Part shown: positions 31,201 to 43,200 of the stretch, piece by piece | Numbering within the stretch: the stretch's first letter is position 1 | Layout of the letters: every line of letters begins with the position of its first letter | Assembly: GCF_900240975.1 (NCBI RefSeq) | Contig: NZ_LT968775.1 | Span: 1,724,715 to 1,788,714, forward strand | DNA length: 64,000 bases | Origin: Mycobacterium sp. 4858 | GTDB taxonomy: Bacteria > Actinomycetota > Actinomycetes > Mycobacteriales > Mycobacteriaceae | Reading direction: 5' to 3' | Made by a program: the position numbers and the translations under genes | Notes under the pieces: model-generated | The model's input: only the letters and a program-made list of their open reading frames with translations | What the model was told of the DNA's origin: nothing | Database searches by the model: none

Positions 31201-34200
31201 CTGCTGGGGCGTGCCTTCGGCCGCGACGAACACCGTGCGCAGGCTTTCGTGACGGGCCAGCACATCGGCCAGCGCCGCGCGCAACGCGGCGCAATCCAAC
31301 TGCCCGCGCAGCCGCAGCGCCGCGGCCATGTTGTATGCCGGCGACGGCCCGTGCAGCTGATCGATGAACCAGAGCCGGGACTGGGCGAAGGACAGGGGCA
31401 GCACCGCGGGCCGCACCCCGGCCATCACGCGCGCCGGTCCATCGCCGCCGGGCCCCACCAGCGGCGCCAATCGGCGGACGGTGGGGGCCTCGAATACGGC
31501 ACGCACCGACAGGTGGGTGTCCAGGGCCGCGTTGACGGCGGCGACCAGGCGCATGGCCGCCAGGGAATCGCCGCCCAGGTCGAAGAACGACTCCTCGACC
31601 CCCACGCGGGCCAATCCCAATACGCGCGCGTAGATCTCGGCCAGGATTTCCTCGACCGGTGTCGCCGGGGCGCGGTAGGACTCGGCGTCGTGGTATTCCG
31701 GTGCCGGCAGCGCCCGCTTGTCGAGTTTGCCGTTGAGCGTCAACGGGATTGCGTCCACTACGACGACCGCGGCGGGCACCATGTAGGGCGGCAACCGCTC
31801 GGCGAGCGCGGCGCGGATCCCGGCCGGTTCGACGGTTCCGGTCACGTAGCCGACCAACCGGCCCTCGCGGGCGACGACCGCCGCCTGCTGCACGCCCTCG
31901 AAAGTGAGGAGCGCGGCGTGGATCTCGCCGAGTTCGATGCGATGCCCGCGGATCTTGACCTGATCGTCGGCGCGCCGCACATACCGCAGCTGCCCGTCGG
32001 CGCCCCAGCGCACCAGGTCCCCGGTGCGGTACATGCGCGTCCCGGTCCCACCGAACGGGCAGGCCACGAATCGCGATGCCGTCAAGCCGGATCGGCCCAG
32101 GTATCCGCACGCGACGCCGCGACCGGCCACGTACAACTCCCCGACCACTCCGGCCGGTACCGGCCGCAGCCACCTGTCCAGCACCACCAGCGCAGCGCCG
32201 GACACCGGCGACCCGATCGGCGCCCCGGCGCCCGGGGTCAGCGGCGCGCTGATGGCCGCGTCCACGGTGGTTTCGGTGGGGCCGTAGGCGTTGACCATCA
32301 CCCGGCCCGGTGCCCACCGGTCGACCAGCTCGGGCGGGCAGGGTTCGCCACCGATCACCATCGCGACGGCATCCAGGCCCTCGGTCGACAGGGTTCCGGC
32401 CTCCGACGGGGTCTGGCTGAGGATGTTGACCCGTTCGCGAATCAGCAAGGCGCGCAGCTCTTCCGGTGCGCGGACCACAGCCTCGGGCGCCACGACCAGG
32501 CGCCCGCCGTCCAGCAGCGCGCCGAAGATCTCCTGGACGGAGACGTCGAAGGACAGCGAGTGGCAGTGCGACCAGACGCCCGCGGCCGGCAGGGGCGCAT
32601 GCAGCGACGTCATCAGCTGGGTGACGTTGTGGTGGGTGACCGCAACACCCTTGGGGACGCCGGTGGTGCCGGACGTGTAGATCAGGTACGCGATGTCCTC
32701 GGGGGCCGGCGCGGTCAAGACCGTGGCGGAGCCCGTGTCCGCCGGCGGGTCATGCACGTCGATGATCGGCACGCCGGAGCCGACGAGCCGCGAGCGCAGG
32801 TCGGCCGTGGTGACGGCGACGATCGGCGCGGCGTCGGCGATCATGAACCCGATCCGCGCCGCCGGCAGCCCGGGGTCGATCGGCAGGTAGGCGGCCCCCG
32901 CCTTGAGTGCCGCCAGGATCGCGACGACGGCGTCGGCGGATCGCGAAAAGAGCAGCGCCACAAAGGTTCCGGGTGCGGCGCCGTGGGCCGCGAGCAGGCG
33001 CGCCACTCGGTTGGCGGCCTCGTCCAGCTCCCGGTACGTCATGGAGCGGCCTTCGAAGCTCAGCGCCACGGCCTCCGGGGCACGGGCCACGTGCGCGGCG
33101 AACATCTCCGGAATGGAGCGCCCGGTCACCGGCTCGGCCAGCACCGCGCGGTTGCCCCATGCGACGGTGTGCTCCGGCTCCTCGGGGCTGTCGATGTCCG
33201 ACAGCGGGCGGTCCGGGTCGGCGGTCATGGCGACGAGCACCCGGCGGAACCGCTCGATCAGCGTCTCGATGCCGGCCGCGTCGAAGACGTCGGTGTCGAA
33301 TTCGACGCGCAGGCCCAGTTCGTCGCCCGGCACGGCTTGCACCGAGAGCGGATAGTGGTTGAACTCGCGGCTGGTGAACTCGGTGACGGTGACTTCGTGG
33401 GCGCCGGCCAGCGCGGCGGTGTCGATCGGGTAGTTCTCGTACACGAACAGGGTGTCGAACAACTGGTCGTGGCCGGTGGCGCGGTGGATTTCGGCCAGCG
33501 CCAGGTGCTCGTGGTCGAGTGTCTGGTTGTGGGCGCGGCGGAGCTGTTCGAGGAGGCCGGCGACGGTCTGCGCCGCGGTGATCGTCGCCCGGACCGGGAC
33601 CGTGTTGATCAGCAGGCCCACCATCGATTCGGCGCCGGGCACCTCGGTCGGGCGGCCGGAGACCACGGCGCCGAAGACCACATCGTCGTGACCGGTCAGC
33701 CATGCCAGCTGCTGCGCCCAGGCGGCCTGCAGGACGGTGCTGACGGTGGTGTGCGATGCGCGGGCCAGCCCGCTGAGCGCCCGTGTGGTGTCCGCCGGCA
33801 CGGTGAACGTGGCGACGCCGCGCCGCCCCGCCGGTCCCGGTGGGCGCACCAACGTCGGGGTGTCGACGCCGTCGAGCACGTGGCGCCACGCCGCTCGCGC
33901 GGCCGCCAGGTCGCGGCCGGCCAGCCAGGTGAGGTAGCTGCGGTACGGCGCCGCCGGCGGCAACCGCTCCCGGTAATAGCCGGCGAAGATCTCCTGGAGC
34001 ACGATCGGCAGCGACCATCCGTCCATCACGATGTGGTGGACGGTCAACACGAACCGGTGGCGGTCTTTCGCGGTGCGGACCAGCGCGGTCCGGAACGCCG
34101 GGCGGGCGGCCAGGTCGCACACCGCGGCCCGCTCGGCGGCGCACAGCTGCGCGACCTGCTCGTCCGGGTCGGCATCGTCGGCGTCAAGCTGGACGTAGCG

Positions 34201-37200
34201 CCACGCCACGGCCGGGTCGGCGGGGATGATCTGCACCGGCTCCTCGAACGCTTCGCAGAACCGGGCCATCAGGTTGGGGTGCCGGCTGAGCACGCCGCCA
34301 ACCGCCTCCCGCAGGCGCTGGGAGTCGAGCGGGCCGCACACCGTGATGTCGAGCTGCACCGCGTACACGTCGTCCGCGGGGTCGAGCCCGGCGCCGGCAT
34401 GAAAGAGCAGTCCCCGCTGCAGCGGCGTCAACGGCAACACGTCGGCGACCGGGTATTGCCGGCACAGCTCGTCGATCTGCTGCTGGCTCAGCCGGGCGGG
34501 GGCGATGTCCGACGGGGTCAAGCCGCCCCCGCCGTTGCGCACGTGCGCGCAGATGCCGGCCAGGGCGTCACACCACAGTTGGCTGAGTCGGCCGACTTGT
34601 TCGCGCGTCAGCGCCGAGAGCGCCCACGTCCAATTGGCTTGCAGGCGAGAGCCGTTCGCCGTTTCCATGGCACCGGCGTTGAGTTCCAGCGTGTGCCCCA
34701 GCGGCATCGGCAGCGCGGCCGCCGCGGCGGTCAACGACTGGCTGTCCGGATCGGGCCGCCACAACTCGTCGGACAGCTCGGCCGTCCCCCCGAGCCGTCC
34801 CAGGTAGTTGAACCCGATCACCGGGTCCGGGTCCTCTAGGCCCACTTCGGGATTGAGGTAGCGCAGCAGCCCGTAGGTCGGCCCGTCCGGCTGCGCACGC
34901 AGTTGCTCCTTGGCGTCCTTGACGAGCGCGCCCAGCTCGGGCTCGCCCGCTTTGACCTTCGGCCAGTGCGGTGCGCCGAGCTGGAGCGCGACGGGGTATT
35001 TGGCGGTGAACCACCCCACGGTGCGCGACAGGTCGACGTGCGGTCCGACGTCCTCGTCGCGGCCGTGGCCCTCGACATCGATACGGAGCGGCGCGCCGGT
35101 GCCCAGGAATTCGTTGATCGCCAACCCGAGGGCGACCACCAAAATATCCTGGACACCGGCGTGAAACGCCGCCGGCACTGCCCCCAGCAACATTTGCGTG
35201 GTGTCGGCGTCGAGGGACACCGACAACTGTCCGGCCGTCTCGTACGTGTCGGCGCCCGGGCGCACCGCCGGCAACGGCGCCGGGGCGGCCGCCACGTCGC
35301 GCCACGCGCCCGCCCGGTCGACGACCTCGGGGCGCCGGGCATGCTCCTGAAGCATCGCCGACCAGCGGGCGAACGACGTCCCGCCGGGCGGCAACGCGAT
35401 CGGTTGCCCGGTGCGCTGTTGGGCCCAGGCGATGTTCACGTCTTCCAACAGGATTCGCCACGACACCCCGTCGACGGCCAGGTGGTGGACGATCAACGCC
35501 ACCCGCCCGGGGGGCTCCGCCCAGACCGCGCGCAGCATCCCGCCCGCCGCCGGGTCCAATCGCGACCGCGCGGCCAGCACCGCCTCTTCGGACAACGCGT
35601 CGACGACGTGCAGGCAGCTGCGCGCGTCGACCGCGCCGGGCTCGGGCGCGTGCAGCGACCAGCCGCCGGCGCCGTCGTCGTCCACACACAGCCGCAGCAT
35701 GGGGTGCCGGTCGATCAGGGCCTGCAGCAGCACCACCACGTCGTCGTGGGTGACGCCGGTGGGGGCCTGGACCACGATGGTCTGGTTGAACTGATCGACC
35801 GGACCGTCAATCTGCTGCAGCCAGCGCATGATCGGGGTCGCGACCACCGGGCCGATGCCGTCATCGGTCGCGTCGTCGCCGGTGGCTACGCCGGCCACCC
35901 GGGCCAGCCGGGCGACCGTCTGTTCGACGAAGACGTCGCGCGGGCGGAACAGAACACCGGCCGCCCGCGCGCGGGCCACGACCTGCATGGACAAGATGCT
36001 GTCCCCGCCCAGATCGAAGAAGGAGTCGTCGATCCCGACGCGCTCGACGCCCAGCACCTGGGCGTAGATGCCGGCCAGGATCTCCTCGACGGCGTCGCCG
36101 GGGGCGCGGTACTGCTCAGTGCTCTGGTAGTCGGGTGCGGGCAGGGCGCGGATGTCGAGTTTGCCGTTGACCGTCAACGGGATTACGTCCACCGCCACGA
36201 CGGCGGCCGGGACCATGTAGGTGGGCAGCCGCCCGGCAAGCCGGGTGCGGATATCGGCCGGGTCGGCGGTGCCGGTGATGTAGGCGATGAGGCGCTTGTC
36301 GCCGGGACGGTCCTCGCGGACGACCACCGCCGTCCGCCCGACGCCCGCCAAACCGGCGAGCGCCGTGCGGATTTCGCCGAGCTCGATGCGGTAGCCGCGG
36401 ATCTTGACCTGATCGTCGATGCGCCCCAGGTACTGCAGCTGCCCGTCGGCACGCCAGCATGCCAGGTCCCCGGTGCGATACATCCGTTGTCCGGGCTCCC
36501 CGAACGGGCAGGCCACGAACCGTGACGAGGTCAACCCCGACCGGCCCAGGTACCCGCAGGCGACACCCTGGCCCGCCACGTACAACTCACCGACCACACC
36601 GACGGGGGCAGGCCGCAACCAGGCGTCCAGCACGAACAACGCCGCACCGGGTACCGGCGAGCCGATCGGCGGCGCTCCGGTTTCCGCGGTCAGCGGCGGG
36701 GTCATGGCCGCATACATCGTGGTCTCGGTCGGACCGTACTGGTTGACCATCACCCGCCCGGGCGCCCACCGGTCGACCACCTCGTGCGGGCAGGGCTCCC
36801 CGCCCATCACCAGCGTCGTGACTGATTCCAGACCGTGCGGGGACAAAGCCGCGACCGCCGAAGGGGTGTGGCTGAGTACGCTGACCTGTTCGCGAATCAG
36901 CGTGGCGTGCAGCTCTTCTGGCGAGCGGACCACCGCGTCGGGCACGATGACCAGCCGGGCGCCGCGCAGCAGCGACCCGAAGATCTCCCAGACCGAGAAG
37001 TCGAAGGCCAGCGAGTGGCATTGCGACCACACCCGACCCAGCGCCAGTTCTTCCTCGGCCGACTGCAGCAGCTGGGTGACGTTGTGGTGGGTGACGGCCA
37101 CGCCCTTGGGGACCCCGGTGGTGCCGGAGGTGTAGATGACGTAGGCGATGTCGCCGGGGTCCGGCGGCGGCGGTGCGCAGCTGCGTTGGGTTGCCAGTTC

Positions 37201-40200
37201 GGGGTCGTCGAAGTCGATGACGGCGACGTCGGAATCGTCCAGCCGTGACCGCACGCCCGCGGTGGTGACGGCGGCGACCGGTATGGCGTCGGTGAGCATG
37301 AATTCGATGCGTGCCGCCGGCAGGGCCGGGTCGATGGGCAGGTAGGCCGCCCCGGCCTTGAGCACCGCCAGGATCGCCACCACGGCCTGAGCCGACCGCT
37401 CGGCCAACACCGCCACACACTCCCCCGGCCCGGCACCATACTCAACAAGCAAGCGCCCCAACCGAGTCGACCACTCATCAACCTCCCGATACGTCCACGA
37501 CCGCTCCCCCTCGGTGATCGCCACCGCCTCCGGCGCACGCCCCACCTGCGCGCCGAACAACCCCGGAATCGAGAACCCCGTCGACACCGGAGCGCTCAGC
37601 GCCCCCCGATTGCCCAACTCGTCGAGCCGCGCACGCTCGGACTCCTCCAGCACATCGATCGACGACAACCGCCGCCCCGGATCGGCCACCATGGCCACCA
37701 ACACCCGATACACCTGCGCGACCACCGCCTCCACCCGAGCGGTGTTGAACACATCGGTACGAAACTCCACCGCCCCACCAATCCCGGCGGGCCGACCATC
37801 CTCACCCCAACGCTCAGCCAACGAAAACACCAAATCCATGCGCGCGCTGCGGGTATCGGTGGGCAGCGGCGTGACGTGAAGATCGCCCAAGGTGAGATCG
37901 GCGACGTCGACATTCTGCCAGGCGAGGACGACCTGGATCAGGGGGTGGTGGCTGAGGCTGCGGGTGGGGCGCAGGCGCTCGACGAGGAGTTCGAAGGGTA
38001 CGTCCTGGTGTTCATAGGCGGCCAGGCTGCGTTGTTGCACCTGTGCCACGAGCTCAGCCACCGTCGGGTTGCCCGACAGGTCGGTGCGCAAGACCAGCGT
38101 GTTGACGAAAAATCCGACCAACTCATCAAGCGCAGGATCACGACGCCCGGCGATCGGAAAACCCACCGCCACATCCGAAGTCGCACCCAGCTTGCCCAAA
38201 ACCACCGCCAACGCGGCCTGGACCACCATGAAACTGGTGGCTCCGTGCCCACCGGCCAGCTCCCGCACCCGCTGCTGCAGTTGCGCGGGCCACTCCACGC
38301 TCACCCGCGCACCCCGATAATCGGCCACCAAGGGATAGGACCGATCGGTCGGCAACTCCAGCCGCTCCGCCATCCCCGCCAACGCGTCCTGCCAATACGC
38401 CAACTGCCCCGCGATCGCACTACGCGGATCATCCAAATCCCCGAACCGCGCCCGCTGCCACAACGTGTAATCCACGTACTGCACCGCCAGCGGCGCCCAA
38501 GCGGGCGCCTCACCACCACACCGGCTGGCATACGCCACCCCCAAATCACGCACCAACGGCGTGATCGACCACCCATCAGCGGCAATATGATGAGCCACCG
38601 CCACCAACACATGCTCACCCTCGCCCACCCGAAACACCTTCGCGCGCAACGGGATCTCTGTCGACAGGTCGAACGAGTGGTGCGCCGCGGCATCGATGGC
38701 GCCCTCCAGCCGGCTCGCCGGCCAGCCGTCGGCCTCGACGACGTCGCATCTGACGCGCGCCTGTTCTGCCGACAGCACGATCTGTCGGGGGGTTCCCTGG
38801 GGCGCGACGAAGATGGTGCGCAGACTTTCGTGGCGGCCTACCACGTCGTTCAACGCGGCGCGCAGTGCGTCGGTATCCAGCGGCCCGGCCAGCCGCAGCG
38901 CGGCCGCCATGTTGTAGACGGGCGACGGCCCGTTCAGCTGGTCGAGGAACCACAACCGGCTCTGGGCGAATGACAACGGCAACGTCGCCGGCCGTTTGCC
39001 GGCCACCAGCGGCGCGAGGGCGCCGCCACCCAGCCCCATGCGGGGGGCCAGCTGCGCCACCGTGGGCGCCTCGAACAGCGCTCGCACCGAAAGAGCGCTG
39101 TCAAAGCCACTATTGATGGCCGCGATCGCCCGCATCGCAGAAAGCGAGTCGCCGCCGAGCTCGAAGAAGGATTGGTCGACCCCGACCCGCTCGAGGCCCA
39201 GGACTTGGGCGTAGATGCCGGCCAGGATTTCCTCGACCGCGCTGGCCGGGGGGCGGTAGTGATCGGTCTCCGTGTATTCGGGTTCGGGCAGGGCGCGGGT
39301 GTCGAGTTTGCCGTTGAGGGTGACGGGCAGGGTGTCGAGGGTGACGAGGGCGGCCGGGACCATGTAGCCGGGCAGCCGCTCGGCCAGCGCGGCGCGCAGC
39401 GCGGCGGGCTCAGCGGTACCGGTCAGGTAGCCGACCAGGCGCTTGTCACCGGGGCGGTCCTCCCGCACCACCACCACCGCATCCTCAACCCCGTCCAGAG
39501 CGGCCAGCGCCGAACGGATTTCGCCGACCTCGATGCGATAACCACGGATCTTGACCTGCTCATCAGCACGCCCCACATAGCGCAGCTGCCCATCCGGGCC
39601 CCAGCACACCAAATCCCCGGTCCGGTACATCCGCTGCCCCGGCGCGCCGAACGGGCACGCCACAAACCGCGACGCACTCAGCCCGGCCCGGCGCACATAC
39701 CCCAGCCCCACCCCGCGACCGGCCACATACAACTCCCCGACCACCCCGACCGGCACCGGACGCAACCACCCGTCCAACACAAACAACGCCGCCCCCGGCA
39801 CCGCCGACCCAATCGGCGGCGCCCCCGACTTCACCGCCAACGGCCGGCTCATCGAGGCAAAGATCGCACTCTCCGTCGGCCCGTAAACATTCATCATCGC
39901 CCGCCCCGACGCCCAGCGATCCACCACCTCGGCCGGCACCGGCTCGCCGCCGATCACCAACGCGGTGCCCTCCAAACCCTGCGGCGAGAGCATCCGCACC
40001 GCCGCCGGAGTCTGACTGAGCACACTCCCCTTCTCGGCAACCAGCAACGCATGGAAGTCCTTGGGCGAGCGGGCCACCGCCTCAGACACCACCACCAGCC
40101 GCCCACCATGCAGCAGCGCACCCCAGATCTCCCACACCGAGTAATCGAAGGCATACGAATGAAACTGGGTCCACACCTGCCCCGGCGCCAACGCCACACC

Positions 40201-43200
40201 CACCGCCGGCGCCTCGAACAACCGCGTCACATTGGCATGGCTGACCGCCACACCCTTCGGCACCCCCGTCGTCCCCGACGTGTAGATGATGTGCGCCACA
40301 TCCTCGGGATCCGGCCCCGGGGGCGCTGTGACCGGCTGGTGAGCCAATGCCGGATCGCGCACATCGACGATCGCCACCCCACAACCATCCAGCCGCTCCG
40401 CCAACTCGGCGGTCGTCACCGCCGCCACCGGTGCGGTGTCGGTGAGCATGAACTCGATGCGCGCCCCCGGCAACGCCGGATCGATCGGCAAATACGCCGC
40501 CCCCGACTTCAGCACACCCAAGATCGCCACAATCGCCTCGGCCGAACGGCCGAAGAGCAGGGCCACCGCCTCACCCGGGCCTGCACCCCGACCAATCAAC
40601 AAGTGCGCCAACCGGTTCGACGCCTCATCCAACTCCCGATACGTCACCGAACGACCCTCAAACGTCACCGCCGCCGCCTCAGGCCGGCGCGCCACCTGCC
40701 CGGCGAACAACACCGGAATCGACGCCGGCCCCCACACCTCGGTCAGCACCTCGTCGTTGCCGAGGGCACGCAGCCGGGCATGTTCGGCCTCGTCGAGGAC
40801 ATCGACGTCCGAGAGGGACCGGGTTGCGTCGGTCGTCAACGAGACCAACACGCGCTGTAACCGGTCGATCAGGGTCGCGACGGAGCCGGCGTCGAACACA
40901 TCGGTGCGGAACTCCACCGCCCCGCCGATGCCGGCGGGTTGTCCGTCGTCGGTCCAGCGCTCGGCCAACGAAAACACCAGATCCATGCGCGCCGTGTGCA
41001 TGTCGAGCGGCAGCGAAGTCGCACGGAGATCGCCCAGGACCAGTTCGGCGGGCCCGTCGTTCTGCCAGGTCAACATGACCTGGACCAGCGGATGGTGGGT
41101 GAGGCTGCGGGTAGGGTTGAGCCGTTCCACGAGCGCCTCGAACGGCACGTCCTGGTGTTCGTACGCCGCGAGGCTGCGCTGCCGCACCTGCGCCAACACC
41201 TCCGCGAGAGTGGGGTTTCCGGCCAGGTCGACGCGGAGCACCAAGGTGTTGACGAAAAAGCCCACCAGTTCTTCCAGCGCCTGGTCTCGCCGCCCGGCGA
41301 TCGGAAAGCCCACCGCCACATCGGAGGTCGCGCCGACTTTCGCCAGCAGCACCGCCAGGGCAGCCTGCAGCACCATGAAGCTGGTCGCGTTGTGCTCGCG
41401 AGCGACCTCGCGCACGCGCTGCTGCAGCTCCGGCGGCCACTTCACGGCCACGCGGGCGCCGCGATGGTCGGCCACCGGCGGGTAGGGCCGGTCGGTGGGC
41501 AGCGCGAGGCGCTCGGGCAGTTCGGCCAGGGCCTCTTGCCAGTAGCGCAGCTGCCCGGCGATCGGGCTGCCAGGGTCGTCCAGTGCACCCAGGCTGGCCT
41601 GCTGCCACAGCGTGTAATCGACATACTGCACGCTCAGCGGCGCCCACGCGGGCGCCTCGCCCGCGCACCGGCTGGAATAGGCCACCCCGAGATCGCGCAC
41701 CAGCGGGGTCAGCGACGATCCGTCGGCGGCGATGTGGTGGACGACCGCCACCAAGACGTGCCGATCCGGTGCGACTCGGAAAAGCCAGGCGCGCATGGGA
41801 ATTTCGGCGGCCAGATCGAAGGTGTGGCGGGCAGCGGTCTCGATGGCCTCGTCGAGGCGGCCCGCCGACCACTCGGCGGCGTCCACCACCCGCCAGCCGA
41901 AGTCGGCGCGCTCGGCGGGGACGACCACCTGCCGGGGTGTTCCCTGCGGTGCGGCGAACACCGTGCGCAGGCTTTCGTGCCGGGTCACGACGTCACCCAG
42001 CGCCGCCCCGAGCGCCTCGACGTCCAGGGCCCCGTCCAGCTGTATCGCCGCGGCCAGGTTGTACACCGGCGACGGTCCCTGCAACTGATCGGTGAACCAC
42101 AGGCGGGATTGGGCGAACGACAACGGCACCACCGCCGGCCGCGCACCGGCCACGATCCGGGCGGGCCGGCCCTCGCCCGCCCCGAGCCGCTGAGCCAACT
42201 CCCGGATCGTGGGCGCCTCGAACAGCGTTCGCACTTGCAGGGGGGCGCCCAGGCGGGGGGTGACCGCCGCGACCAAACGCATGGCCGACAACGAATCCCC
42301 GCCGAGGTCGAAGAAGGACTCCTCGACCCCGACGCGCTGCAGCCCCAGGACGCGGGCGTAGATGCCGGCGAGGATTTCCTCCACCGGTGTGGCCGGGGGC
42401 CGGTATTCGCCGCTTTCCTGGTAGTCGGGTGCGGGCAGGGCGCGGATGTCGAGTTTGCCGTTGATGGTCAGGGGCAGTTCGTCGAGTGCGACGACCGCGG
42501 CGGGGAGCATGTAGCTGGGGAGCAGGTCGGCGAGCCGGGTGCGGATCTCGGCCGGGTCGGCGGTGCCGGTGAGGTAGGCGATGATTCGCTTGTCGCCGGG
42601 ACGGTCCTCGCGAGCGACCACGGCCGCCTGCTCGACGCCATCCAAACCGGTTAGCGCCGTGCGGATTTCGCCGAGCTCGATGCGGTAGCCGCGGATCTTG
42701 ACCTGCTCGTCGGCCCTACCCAGGTACTGCAGCTGCCCGTCGGCGCCCCAGCGCACCAAGTCCCCGGTGCGATACATCCGTTGTCCGGGCTCTCCGAACG
42801 GGCACGCCACGAACCGCGACGCGGTCAGTCCGGCCCGGCCCACATACCCGTACGCCACGCCTTGACCGGCCACGTACAACTCGCCCATCACGCCGCCGGG
42901 CACCGGGTTGAGCCAGCCGTCCAGCACGAAGAAGCCCAGGTGCGCCAGCGGCACACCGATGGGGCTGACGCCGGTGGCGACGTCGCCGTCGCCGATCTTC
43001 CGGAACGAGGCGTGCACCGTGGTCTCCGTGATGCCATACATGTTGATCAGCCGCGGCACCCCCGGCCGATGGTGCAGCCATCCGCCGAGCCGCTGCGGTT
43101 CCAGCGCCTCGCCACCGAACACCACGGTCCGCAGCTTCAGCTGTCCGCCCAGCGCGGGCGAGAGCGCGTAGAACGCCGACGGTGTCTGGCTGAGCACGCT

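Larger units (their letters stand above)
34560..38990 (-). other. NRPS module 4 (C-A-PCP-E), D-configured residue
   Basis: C4 about 38990-37650, A4 about 37570-36120, PCP4 near 35995 ([11 protein letters not shown]), E4 about 35860-34560 ([38 protein letters not shown]). Code by eye DFWSVGQMYK; amino acid not predicted. It is the only epimerisation domain of this enzyme. Confidence 0.75.

Noticed and set aside
28741..34839. 2032-codon plus-strand frame opposite the giant NRPS, and a similar one at 50856-54554
   Set aside because: Repetitive, Gln/Arg/Gly/Val-rich shadow of minus-strand NRPS codons. The minus strand carries all conserved motifs.
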